From the NCBI RefSeq assembly GCF_013778505.1, contig NZ_JAAOWU010000005.1, positions 72,393-136,392 on the forward strand: DNA of 64,000 nt, in the 5' to 3' direction. The stretch comes from Pseudomonas sivasensis (GTDB lineage: Bacteria; Pseudomonadota; Gammaproteobacteria; Pseudomonadales; Pseudomonadaceae). Position numbers and translations under genes: made by a program. Positions 28,872-36,886 of the stretch are shown piece after piece. The notes beneath the pieces were generated by a model, which was not told where the DNA came from, ran no database searches, and worked only from the letters and a program-made list of their open reading frames with translations. Positions within the stretch are counted from its first letter, which is position 1. Each line of letters opens with the position of its first letter.

Positions 28872-29927
28872 TTATTGTTTTACGAGCTCAGCGCCAGTCG
28901 GCGTCGATACGCGAACGCCACCCTGCCCGGCCAGAATCAAGTTGCCATTGCCCGCCGCCGTCACCGACGACAGTGAAATACGGTCAGAGCGGTTGAACAC
29001 GCTGAAGGTCTGACCATCGTCGTGGCTGACCACCACGCTGCCACCGTTGCCGACCACCACGATTGCGCCGTCATCCAGCAAGGTCGCGCCCGACAAACCA
29101 AACTCCAAGGCGCCACGGGTGGCGTTCAACTCAACCTGCTCCCAGGTGCTGCCGAAATCGGTGGAACGGTACAGATTGCCGCGCAGGCCGAAGGCCAGCA
29201 GGGTTTGCGGTTGCGCGGTGCTGATTACACCGAACAGCGAACCTTCATAAGGGCCTTCGAGTTTTTCCCAGGTCTGCCCGTCGTCACTGGAGCGGAACAT
29301 GCTGCCCTGCTCGCCGACAATAAACAGGCCGGCATCCTTGATCTGGGCGATGGCGTTGAGGTGGAACTGGTCTTCGTTGTCGAGGCGGTCACTGACGTCG
29401 TTCCAGCTCTTGCCGCCATCGGTGGTTTCGATCAATGCACCGTAAGCGCCGACGGCCAGGCCGTGATTGGCGTCTTTGAACCACACATCGAGCAGCGGCG
29501 CTTCGCGCTTGAGGTCCTGGTATTGCTGGGCCCAGGTGGCGCCGCCGTCGGTGCTGGCGAGAATTTGCGCATCGTGGCCTACCGCCCAGCCATGTTTGTC
29601 GTCGACGAAAAACACTGCCGTGAGCAATTGGCGGGTGGGGACTTTGGCTTGGGTCCAGGTAGAGCCCTGGTCATCGGAATAGAGGATATGCCCGCGATCA
29701 CCGACGGCTACCAGGCGCTTGCCGGCATGCACCACGTCGATCATCAGGCCTTTGGCGGCCTTGGGGGACTCAATCGCAAACGCTGGCGTTGCGGGGGTAT
29801 CGCTGGCTGCCAGCACCGGTGTCGTCAACGCAGCACCGGCCAGCAACGAGAGCGCTGTGGCCAGCAACGCAACCCTGCGTGCGGCGCGTGGGCGGCAAAC
29901 AACCCAACCCATGACAGGCTCACTCAT
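28872..29927 (-). CDS. YCF48-related secreted beta-propeller
   Basis: About 351 aa from the ATG at 29927, which has GGAGAAAGG upstream; an in-frame ATG at 29942 lies before that Shine-Dalgarno and is less likely. A signal peptide (ending near TPVLAA) is followed by at least six Asp-box repeats of the form S-D-x-G-x-T-W (YSDDQGSTW, STDGGATW, TTDGGKSW, SSDDGQTW, STDFGSTW, SHDDGQTF), the hallmark of YCF48/BNR propellers. It probably acts in the periplasm with the RND transporter encoded 15 bp downstream, perhaps as a partner or substrate scaffold. Confidence 0.85.
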   Translation of the reverse strand: MSEPVMGWVVCRPRAARRVALLATALSLLAGAALTTPVLAASDTPATPAFAIESPKAAKGLMIDVVHAGKRLVAVGDRGHILYSDDQGSTWTQAKVPTRQLLTAVFFVDDKHGWAVGHDAQILASTDGGATWAQQYQDLKREAPLLDVWFKDANHGLAVGAYGALIETTDGGKSWNDVSDRLDNEDQFHLNAIAQIKDAGLFIVGEQGSMFRSSDDGQTWEKLEGPYEGSLFGVISTAQPQTLLAFGLRGNLYRSTDFGSTWEQVELNATRGALEFGLSGATLLDDGAIVVVGNGGSVVVSHDDGQTFSVFNRSDRISLSSVTAAGNGNLILAGQGGVRVSTPTGAELVKQ

Positions 29928-29942
29928 AGACCTTTCTCCCAT

Positions 29943-29953
29943 TTATTATTGTT
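29943..29953 (-). promoter_or_regulatory. AANAANAA leader motif before the YCF48-like gene
   Basis: On the minus strand this reads AACAATAATAA, directly before the Shine-Dalgarno. This A-rich spacing is the recognition pattern of Hfq with Crc in Pseudomonas catabolite repression. Confidence 0.45.
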
Positions 29954-30219
29954 AGGTCTTGCCTTCCCGGGCTCTGAAACCTGCAATCTAGAGCGCCTGA
30001 AGGAAGCAGGGGCCATCCTATCGGGCTTTGGAATCGTCTGACAATCGGCGCTACGTTATCTTTTGTTAACTGGCGGCTTTTGGCCACTTGGTGAATATAG
30101 CTGCATTCGCCAAGGTGATTACCGAGGCGTTAATGAATTTTTATTCCATCTATTGAAATATGGGAATTTTTATTCCATTAATGCACATCCTGAAAACAAT
30201 AATCCAAAGGACCACGGCT
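29954..30219. promoter_or_regulatory. Divergent promoter region, YCF48-like / Gfo-Idh-MocA genes
   Basis: About 265 bp with a strongly AT-rich right half. It holds two operator-like repeats (30134-30176, listed separately) and the Shine-Dalgarno AAAGGA of the plus-strand oxidoreductase. I see no other gene. Confidence 0.5.
30134..30176 (+). promoter_or_regulatory. Two operator-like repeats, GGAA-N6-TTCC type
   Basis: TGAATTTTTATTCC (30134-30147) and GGAATTTTTATTCC (30163-30176) lie 29 bp apart centre to centre, 44 bp before the oxidoreductase start. The second is a perfect palindrome, GGAAT-N4-ATTCC. GGAA-N6-TTCC is the site I recall for the RpiR-family inositol regulator IolR of Sinorhizobium. 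No regulator gene is adjacent. Confidence 0.45.
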
Positions 30220-31335
30220 ATGCGTGAACTCGGAATCGGCTTGATCGGCACAGGCTTCATGGGCCGCGCCCACGCCTTGGCGTTCAACAATGCCCGGGCG
30301 GTGTTTGAACTGCCAGTCACCCTGAAGCTGGCCGCCCTGGCCGATGCCGACACCGAACGCGCCCAGCACTGCGCCTCGTCCTGGGGGTTCGATCACGCCC
30401 ATGGCGACTGGCAGGCGCTGATCAACGACCCCAAGGTCGATATCGTGGCCATCACCACCCCCAACCACCTGCACTACCCCATGGCGATGGCCGCGATTGC
30501 CGCCGGCAAAGCGGTGTATTGCGAAAAACCCCTGGCCGTGAGCCTGGAACAGGCCGACGCCATGCGCCGCGCCGCCAGTGCCGCCGGGGTAGTAACCCGG
30601 GTGGGCTACAACTATCAACACAACCCGATGATCACCTTGGCGCGGCAATTGATCGCCAGTGGCGAGTTGGGTGACCTCATCAGCTTCCAGGGCGAGTTCA
30701 GCGAAGACTTTATGGCTGACCCAACATCACCCTGGTCCTGGCGCTGCGAAGTGGAACACGCCGGCGGCGCCCTGGCGGACTTGGGCAGCCACTTGCTGTC
30801 GATGGCGCGCTATCTGGTCGGGAATGTGGTCAGCGTCTGCGCCGATACCCAGACCGTCCACGTTCAACGCCCGGCTGTCAAAGGCAGCAACGAACTCAAA
30901 CCTATCGCCGTGGATGACCAGGTACATGCCCTGCTGCGTTTCGCCAATGGCGCGCGCGGCACGGTGAGCAGCAGTTGGCTCAAACATGGCTACAAGAACC
31001 ACTTGAGCTTCGAGATCAGCGGCACCAAAGGCACCTTGGCGTTCGATCAGGAGCGCTTGAATGAGCTTCGCCTGTGCCGTGTCGGCCAGGACGGCTTCCA
31101 ACGCTTGCTGGCCGGCCCTTCCCTGCCCGGTTATGCGGCGTTCAGCCCGGCAGCGGGACACCAACTTGGCTACAACGAGTTAAAGACCCTGGAAGTGCAA
31201 GAATTGATCATGGCCGTCGCAGGCCAGGGGACCGATGGCACCGACTTTGAAGCCGCGTGGGAAGTGGAGCGGTTGGCGACGGCGATTCGCGTGGCTGCCC
31301 AGGAAGAACGTTGGGTCAACGTGAACTCGGTTTGA
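30220..31335 (+). CDS. Gfo/Idh/MocA-family NAD(P)-dependent oxidoreductase
   Basis: 371 aa. The ATG at 30220 follows AAAGGA and begins directly with the Rossmann strand MRELGIGLIGTGFMGRAHALAF; the longer frame upstream lacks a start signal. The family motif CEKPLAV (about 105-110), VGYNYQHNP and DLGSHLLSMARYLVG are present, consistent with sugar or cyclitol dehydrogenases (for example inositol 2-dehydrogenase-like). The gene stands alone between divergent regions, so its substrate cannot be assigned. The palindromes upstream suggest substrate-responsive repression. Confidence 0.88.
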   Translation: MRELGIGLIGTGFMGRAHALAFNNARAVFELPVTLKLAALADADTERAQHCASSWGFDHAHGDWQALINDPKVDIVAITTPNHLHYPMAMAAIAAGKAVYCEKPLAVSLEQADAMRRAASAAGVVTRVGYNYQHNPMITLARQLIASGELGDLISFQGEFSEDFMADPTSPWSWRCEVEHAGGALADLGSHLLSMARYLVGNVVSVCADTQTVHVQRPAVKGSNELKPIAVDDQVHALLRFANGARGTVSSSWLKHGYKNHLSFEISGTKGTLAFDQERLNELRLCRVGQDGFQRLLAGPSLPGYAAFSPAAGHQLGYNELKTLEVQELIMAVAGQGTDGTDFEAAWEVERLATAIRVAAQEERWVNVNSV

Positions 31336-31337
31336 AC

Positions 31338-31428
31338 ATGTGGGAGGGGGCTTGCTCCCGATGGCGGTGTGTCAGACGAAGATGTTCCAACTGGGCCACC
31401 GCCATCGGGGGCAAGCCCCCTCCCACAT
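31338..31428. repeat. Inverted pair of Pseudomonas REP elements
   Basis: A 32-nt unit ATGTGGGAGGGGGCTTGCTC... at 31338-31369 and its near-perfect inverse at 31397-31428 surround a 27-nt loop. Such REP doublets are scattered in intergenic regions of fluorescent pseudomonads. Here it lies between convergent genes and could also terminate transcription from both sides. Confidence 0.9.
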
Positions 31429-31470
31429 TTAGATCACCTACACATTTAGATCGCCTACACACATTTAAAT
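31424..31470. repeat. Short 17-bp tandem repeat next to the REP pair
   Basis: CACATTTAGATCACCTA (31424-31440) is followed at once by a copy differing at one base (31441-31457) and by a partial third copy CACATTTAAATC. It starts inside the REP end, suggesting slippage or aborted REP-associated duplication. Confidence 0.7.
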
Positions 31471-33173
31471 CAGCGCAAGGCTCGGCGCAGCACTTTACCC
31501 ACGGTGGTTTTAGGCAACTCGGTGGTGCGAAACTCCACATACCTGGGCACCTTGTAGCCCGTCAGGTATTCCCGGCAATGGGCGAGGATCTGTTCCTGGG
31601 TCAGGTTCGGGTCCTTGCGCACCACGATGATCTTCACTTTCTCGCCCGTGACGCCGTCCTCCACGCCAATCGCGGCTACTTCGCCTACGCCGGGGTGCAT
31701 CGCCACCACGTCTTCGATTTCATTCGGATACACGTTGAAGCCCGAGACCAGGATCATGTCCTTCTTGCGATCCACCAGGCGGATATAGCCGCGCTCGTCC
31801 ATCACGCCAATATCGCCGGTGGACAACCAGCCCTGCGCATCCAGCACCTCGGCGGTTGCCTCGGGGCGTTTCCAGTAGCCCTGCATCACCTGCGGGCCAC
31901 GCACTTGCAGTTCGCCCTGCTCGCCAATGTCGGCGAGTTCACCGTCCTCACGCATAAAGCGCACCCAGGTGGACGGCAACGGCACACCGATGCTGCCGGT
32001 GAATTCCATCTCGCGCATGCGCGCAATGTTGATCGGGCTGATGCTCACTACCGGCGAGCACTCGGTCAGGCCATAACCTTCGATGATCGGCAGCCCAGTG
32101 ACTTCCTTCCAGCGCTTGGCCACCGCCGTATGGGTGGCCATGCCGCCGGCGATCACCATGCGCAGGTCGGAAAAGTCCCGCGCGCAGAACTCCTTGTTTT
32201 CCAGCAAGCCGTTAAACAGTGTGTTGACCCCGGCAATGCCGTTGAAGCGCTCCTTGCGCAGGATCATCTGCACCCGCTTCACGTCCCGAGGGTTCGCGAT
32301 GAGGATGTTGCGCCCGCCCAGGCACATGAACATCAGGCAGTTCACCGTCAGGGAAAAGATGTGGTACAGCGGCAGCAACGTGACGTTGGTTTCCTGCTTG
32401 TGTTGGTCCAGTTGGTCGCCGACCCACGCCTTGGCCTGCAATAGGTTGGCGATGATATTACGGTGGCTGAGCATCACGCCTTTGGCGTCGCCAGTGGTGC
32501 CGCCGGTGTATTGCAGGAAGGCCAGGTCATCCAGGGCCATGCTCACCGGAAAGTGGTTGAGGGCCCGCCCCTGTTTCAACACCCGATTGAAACGTACCGC
32601 CCCCGGCAGCTTGAACGCGGGTACCTGCTTCTGCACGCTGCGCAGGATGAAGTTCATTGCCGCGCCCTTGAAGGTGCCGAGCAAGTCGCCGATGGCCGCG
32701 ATTACCACGCGCTTGACGCTGCTGCCAGCCACAACCTTCTCCAGGGTGTGGGCGAAGTTTTCGAAGATCACCACCGTCTCGGCGCCGCTGTCCTTGAGCA
32801 AGTGTTTGAGTTCGTGGGCGGTGTACAGCGGGTTGACGTTGACCACCACCGCGCCAGCCAGGATGGTGCCGAGCAGGCAGATCGGGTACTGCAAGCAATT
32901 GGGCATCATCAGCGCCACACGGTCGCCCGGCTGTACGCCCTGGCCCTGGAGCCAGGCGGCAAACGCAATGCCTTGGACCTGCCAGTCGGCGTAGGTCATT
33001 TCGGTGCCGATGCTGACGTAAGCCACGCGCTCACGGAATTTTTCCAGGTGCTCCAGGAATACTTCCCGCAGCGATGGGTATTCCTCAATCGCGGCATCAA
33101 TGTCTGCCGGGACGCCGGGCAGATAAGCGTTCAACCACACGCGTTCGGTGTGTTCCTGGCTGATAGCGTTCAT
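31470..33173 (-). CDS. Long-chain fatty-acid-CoA ligase (FadD-like)
   Basis: 567 aa from the ATG at 33173 (AAGGAG upstream; the longer frame lacks a start signal). AMP-binding motifs include LQYTGGTTGDAKGVMLSHRN, EGYGLTECSPVVSI, STGDIGVMDERGYIRLVDRKKDMILVSGFNVYPNEIE and the C-terminal LPKTTVGKVLRRALR lysine. It activates fatty acids to acyl-CoA through an acyl-AMP. It is last in a minus-strand series dehydrogenase-FabG-MaoC-thiolase-ligase that provides most beta-oxidation steps. The leader has AACAATAA, so catabolite control is likely. Confidence 0.92.
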   Translation of the reverse strand: MNAISQEHTERVWLNAYLPGVPADIDAAIEEYPSLREVFLEHLEKFRERVAYVSIGTEMTYADWQVQGIAFAAWLQGQGVQPGDRVALMMPNCLQYPICLLGTILAGAVVVNVNPLYTAHELKHLLKDSGAETVVIFENFAHTLEKVVAGSSVKRVVIAAIGDLLGTFKGAAMNFILRSVQKQVPAFKLPGAVRFNRVLKQGRALNHFPVSMALDDLAFLQYTGGTTGDAKGVMLSHRNIIANLLQAKAWVGDQLDQHKQETNVTLLPLYHIFSLTVNCLMFMCLGGRNILIANPRDVKRVQMILRKERFNGIAGVNTLFNGLLENKEFCARDFSDLRMVIAGGMATHTAVAKRWKEVTGLPIIEGYGLTECSPVVSISPINIARMREMEFTGSIGVPLPSTWVRFMREDGELADIGEQGELQVRGPQVMQGYWKRPEATAEVLDAQGWLSTGDIGVMDERGYIRLVDRKKDMILVSGFNVYPNEIEDVVAMHPGVGEVAAIGVEDGVTGEKVKIIVVRKDPNLTQEQILAHCREYLTGYKVPRYVEFRTTELPKTTVGKVLRRALR

Positions 33174-33183
33174 GGCAGTCTCC

Positions 33184-33191
33184 TTATTGTT
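33184..33191 (-). promoter_or_regulatory. AANAANAA leader motif before the acyl-CoA ligase
   Basis: The minus strand reads AACAATAA fused to the Shine-Dalgarno AAGGAG, in the 31-bp gap after the thiolase stop. This is a candidate Hfq/Crc binding site. Confidence 0.45.
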
Positions 33192-33204
33192 ATTTTGGGT
33201 AGCG

Positions 33205-34503
33205 CTACTTTTCGACAATGGCGGTAATGCCCAGCCCGCCCGCTGCACAGATCGAGATCAACCCGCGCCCGCCGCCGCGCTCGTGGATGGCCTTGGCCAA
33301 CGCCGCCAATTGCCGGCCACCGGTGGCGGCAAACGGATGACCACAGCCGAGGGAACCGCCGTTGACGTTCATTTTGGCGCGGTCGATGACGCCCAGCGGC
33401 GCGTCGAGTCCCAGGCGTTCGCGGCAATAGTCGGCGTCTTCCCAGGCCTTGAGGGTGCACAACACCTGAGCGGCAAAGGCTTCGTGGATTTCGAAAAAAT
33501 CGAAGTCGGCAAAGCTCAGGCCTTCGCGCTTGAGCATGCGCGGCACGGCATAGGCCGGGGCCATCAGCAGACCTTCGGTGCCGTCGACAAAACTCACCGC
33601 GGCGGTTTCGCCGGTGCGTAGGTAAGCCAGCACCGGCCAGCCGTTGGCGGCCGCCCACTCTTCGCTGGCCAGCAGCACCACCGAGGCGCCATCGGTCAGG
33701 GGCGTGGAGTTGCCCGCTGTGAGCGTGCCGTTCTGGCGGTCGTAGGCTGGGGATAGACCGGCGAGTTTTTCCAGGCTGGCGTCGGCCCGCAGATTGTTGT
33801 CACGGGTCAGGCCGCGGTGGGGGCTGATCAGGTCCTCGAAGAAACCGCGTTTGTACGCGGCATCCAGGCGTTGGTGGCTAGTGAGGGTCAGCTCATCTTG
33901 GGCCAGGCGCTTGATCTGCCAGCGCTTGGCCATTTCTTCGCAGTGCTCGCCCATGGACAAACCGGTGCGCGGCTCGCCGTTGCGTGGCAGCAGCGGTTTG
34001 AAGAACATCGACGGCCGCGCCTTCAACAGAGCCTTGAGCTTGTCGCCCAAGCCCTTGGCGCGGTTGGCTGCGAGCAAGGTATGGCGCAAGGATTCGTTGA
34101 TGCCGATGGGGGCGTCGGAGGTGGTATCGGCGCCACCGGCAATGCCTACTTCGATCTGGCCCAGGGCGATTTTATTCGCCACCAGCAATGCCGCTTCCAG
34201 GCCCGTGCCGCAGGCTTGTTGCAGATCGTAGGCCGGGGTCTCGGGGGACAAGGTGGTTGATAGCAGGGACTCACGTGCGAGGTTGAAATCCCGCGAATGC
34301 TTGATCACCGCGCCGGCGGCAAACTCGCCCAGGCGCTGGCCATGCAGGTTGTAACGGTCGACCAAGCCTTGCAGCGCCGCTACCAGCAAATCCTGGTTGC
34401 TGTCGTGGGCATACACCGTGTTGGAACGGGCAAAAGGGATACGGTTGCCGCCGATAATCGCCACGCGGCGGGTCGGGGCCGGATTGAAGCTGTAGTCACT
34501 CAT
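33205..34503 (-). CDS. Thiolase (acetyl-CoA C-acyltransferase, FadI-like)
   Basis: A 432-aa thiolase. The nucleophilic cysteine is in DLQQACGTGLEAAL (about residue 97), and the other catalytic motifs FFEIHEAFAAQ, NVNGGSLGCGHPFAATGGR and SICAAGGLGITAIVEK are intact. It cleaves 3-ketoacyl-CoA in beta-oxidation; a biosynthetic direction cannot be excluded because large FabG and MaoC genes are adjacent. The ATG at 34503 overlaps the MaoC stop by 4 bp. Confidence 0.93.
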   Translation of the reverse strand: MSDYSFNPAPTRRVAIIGGNRIPFARSNTVYAHDSNQDLLVAALQGLVDRYNLHGQRLGEFAAGAVIKHSRDFNLARESLLSTTLSPETPAYDLQQACGTGLEAALLVANKIALGQIEVGIAGGADTTSDAPIGINESLRHTLLAANRAKGLGDKLKALLKARPSMFFKPLLPRNGEPRTGLSMGEHCEEMAKRWQIKRLAQDELTLTSHQRLDAAYKRGFFEDLISPHRGLTRDNNLRADASLEKLAGLSPAYDRQNGTLTAGNSTPLTDGASVVLLASEEWAAANGWPVLAYLRTGETAAVSFVDGTEGLLMAPAYAVPRMLKREGLSFADFDFFEIHEAFAAQVLCTLKAWEDADYCRERLGLDAPLGVIDRAKMNVNGGSLGCGHPFAATGGRQLAALAKAIHERGGGRGLISICAAGGLGITAIVEK

Positions 34504-35390
34504 GTATGGCTCTCATTCCAGACAAATAGCCCGCGCATATGGGGTTTGTCGCCGGCGAAATTGCGCACTTCGAATTCGCGACGCGGGCCGGTCACAGGGT
34601 GTTGCCACAGGGCAACTTGGCCGGGCAAAAAGATCGGCAACTTGAAGTCGCAATGGGCTTCGGCCTGATCCAATCCACCGGGCGGTTGCTGGGCGGCCAA
34701 GGCGCGGCCAAGCGTCCACATGCCGTGGGCGATGGCGCGGCGGAAACCGAAGAGTTTTGCGCCGATCACCGAGGTGTGGATTGGGTTGAAATCCCCCGAA
34801 ACCTTGGCGAAGCGCCGGCCCAGGTCGGCGGGTAAAACCCAGCGCTGGGTGCGCAGCAGGCCGTGTTCCTGCAATGGCAACGCGTCGCCCCAGGGCTCGC
34901 CGATCGGGTCTTTTACGTCGCGGCGCAGGTAGAGGCTGTCGCTTTCCCACGCCAGGGTGCCGGCGCTGTAAGCGCGTGTGGCGATGCTCAGCGCCTGGCC
35001 CTTGGGGTGGGCGACCCAGCGCTCGGCATACACCTCCAGGCGCAAGGCCTGACCTTCGTGCAGGCGCTGGTGCTGACGAATGCGATTGGCCAAGTGCACC
35101 ATGCCGCTGGCCGGGTACGGGAAGCTTGGCCGGGTCAACAGCATCAAGTGCAGCGGGAACGCCAGCACATGGGGATAGGACAGCGGCACACCCTGCTCGC
35201 GCCGGAACCCGCAGGCACGGCCATAGGCGGCGATGCCGGCGGCGGATAACCCCACCGCCGAGCGCACCAGCCGCTCCTTGGGCAGTACCGGCGCGCCGTC
35301 GAACTTGGGCTTACGCAGGGCGCGCACGCCATCCAGCAACAACTGGGTGCGCGAGGGCGGCGGGTCGATAATCTGGGTCACGTAGTCCAT
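34500..35390 (-). CDS. MaoC-like (R)-enoyl-CoA hydratase/dehydratase
   Basis: A 296-aa protein with a double hot-dog layout. The C-terminal half carries the hydratase motif VSGDFNPIHTSVIGAKLFGFRRAIAHGMW (Asp and His catalytic). The N-terminal half is a degenerate hot dog lacking this motif. MaoC hydratases work on R-3-hydroxyacyl or enoyl thioesters, linking beta-oxidation to PHA or to FabG. It is flanked 3 bp from FabG and overlaps the thiolase gene, so it belongs to one operon. Confidence 0.88.
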   Translation of the reverse strand: MDYVTQIIDPPPSRTQLLLDGVRALRKPKFDGAPVLPKERLVRSAVGLSAAGIAAYGRACGFRREQGVPLSYPHVLAFPLHLMLLTRPSFPYPASGMVHLANRIRQHQRLHEGQALRLEVYAERWVAHPKGQALSIATRAYSAGTLAWESDSLYLRRDVKDPIGEPWGDALPLQEHGLLRTQRWVLPADLGRRFAKVSGDFNPIHTSVIGAKLFGFRRAIAHGMWTLGRALAAQQPPGGLDQAEAHCDFKLPIFLPGQVALWQHPVTGPRREFEVRNFAGDKPHMRGLFVWNESHT

Positions 35391-35393
35391 GGC

Positions 35394-36749
35394 TCAGGCT
35401 CCCAGCAGACTTTGGCCGCACACACGAACGACTTGGCCATTGACGCCACCCGACGCGGGATGCGCCAACCAGGCGATGGTCTCGGCCACATCGATGGGCT
35501 GCCCGCCCTGGCTCATAGAGTTCATGCGCCGCCCTGCTTCGCGAATCATCAGGGGGATCTTTGCTGTCATCTGGGTCTCGATAAACCCCGGCGCTACGGC
35601 ATTCACCGTCACCTGCTGCGTGGCGGCGCGTGTCGCGAGGCCTTGCACCAGACCGATCACGCCAGCCTTGGAGGTGGCGTAGTTGCTTTGGCCGAGGTTG
35701 CCGGCAATACCGGAAATCGATGACACACACACAATGCGCCCACCGGGATTAAGCCCCTGGTTTTCCATCAATGCGGTGCTCAGGTGCAACGGTGCTTCGA
35801 GGTTGACCGCCAGCACATCGCGCCAGGCCGCTTCGGGCATTTTTGCGATGGTCTTGTCGCGGGTGATGCCGGCGTTGTGCACCACCACATCGAACGCGCC
35901 GTATTGGCTGACGTGGGCCAGCAACGACGAGGCTGCGTCCGGCGCGGTGATGTCCAGGGGCAACGCTGAACCATCGACGCTGGCGGCGGCCTGTTCCAAC
36001 GATTGCTGGGCCTGGGGCACGTCCACACACACCACGTGCGCCCCTTCACGCGCCAAGACTTGGGCGATGGCCAAACCGATGCCACGGGAAGCGCCAGTGA
36101 CCAGCGCACGTCGGCCAGCGAAAGGCTTGTCCCAGTTGACACTAGGGTTGCCATCCACCGGTTTTTCCAATCGCACCACTTGCCCCGACACATAGGCCGA
36201 ACGCCGCGACAGGAAGAAACGCAGGCTGCTGTCCAACCCGTCTTCGGCGCCTGGCGCAACATAAAGCAACTGGACGGTGATCGCCCGACGCAGCTCCTTG
36301 GCCAGCGAACGCACCAGCCCTTCTAGGGCGCGTTGGGCGACGGCGTGGGGCAAGTCCGCGCAATGCTCAGGTGCAGTGCCGAGCACCACGACCCGTGCGT
36401 GTTGGCCCAGGCGCTTGGCGTTGGCGTGGAAGAATACGTACAGCTCATCCAACTGTTTAAGGTCGACCACCGCGCTGGCGTCATACACCGCGCCCTGCGC
36501 CTTGACCGTAGACGGCGCCTTGAGCGTTGCCGGGGTAGCCGCGACCGTGTCGGTGGCGCTGAAGACCTGGTGCACCTGGGAGGCCAAGCGCCCTGCCCCG
36601 GCGACAATCACCGGATTAGCCAGGCCCGGCTGACCGCTGCGATGGCGTTGCAACGGCACGGGCTGGGGCAAGCCCACTGCCTGGGCCAGGCGACGGCCCC
36701 AGGGGGAATTGACGAACGATAGGTAGCTGTCACTCATATCAGCATTCAC
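35394..36749 (-). CDS. High-molecular-weight FabG-type 3-oxoacyl reductase
   Basis: A 451-aa two-domain reductase. The C-terminal SDR domain has the cofactor motif RRALVTGASRGIGLAIAQVL (about 210), NAGITRD, and catalytic SSISGIAGNLGQSNYATSK (Ser-Tyr-Lys). The N-terminal ~200 residues are a degenerate flavodoxin- or Rossmann-like domain, as in HMwFabG. It reduces 3-oxoacyl thioesters or oxidises 3-hydroxyacyl-CoA. The start is 36749 (MNADMSDSY) or 36737 (MSDSY); neither has a strong Shine-Dalgarno. It is first in the operon with MaoC, thiolase and ligase. Confidence 0.9.
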   Translation of the reverse strand: MNADMSDSYLSFVNSPWGRRLAQAVGLPQPVPLQRHRSGQPGLANPVIVAGAGRLASQVHQVFSATDTVAATPATLKAPSTVKAQGAVYDASAVVDLKQLDELYVFFHANAKRLGQHARVVVLGTAPEHCADLPHAVAQRALEGLVRSLAKELRRAITVQLLYVAPGAEDGLDSSLRFFLSRRSAYVSGQVVRLEKPVDGNPSVNWDKPFAGRRALVTGASRGIGLAIAQVLAREGAHVVCVDVPQAQQSLEQAAASVDGSALPLDITAPDAASSLLAHVSQYGAFDVVVHNAGITRDKTIAKMPEAAWRDVLAVNLEAPLHLSTALMENQGLNPGGRIVCVSSISGIAGNLGQSNYATSKAGVIGLVQGLATRAATQQVTVNAVAPGFIETQMTAKIPLMIREAGRRMNSMSQGGQPIDVAETIAWLAHPASGGVNGQVVRVCGQSLLGA

Positions 36750-36782
36750 TCACAACACATTCTGACCTTGTAAACCCGGTCC

Positions 36783-36872
36783 ATGTGGGAGGGGCATGCC
36801 CCCGATAGCGGTGGTTCAGCCAATGAGTCGGTGACTGATGGATTGCTATCGGGTGCAAGCGCCCTCCCACAC
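36783..36872. repeat. Second inverted REP pair
   Basis: ATGTGGGAGGGGCATGCCCC... (36783-36813) faces a diverged inverse copy at 36844-36872 ending GCCCTCCCACAC. It is the same family as the pair at 31338. It lies between the dehydrogenase stop and the FabG start on the same strand, so it may reduce read-through. Confidence 0.85.
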
Positions 36873-36886
36873 TGGCCGCGTTTGTC

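Noticed and set aside
27630..28976. A 448-codon plus-strand frame opposite the RND transporter, and similar long frames at 31257-32444 and 15311-16348
   Set aside because: All are antisense shadows with His/Gln/Arg-rich, motif-free translations; the opposite strand carries complete known families.
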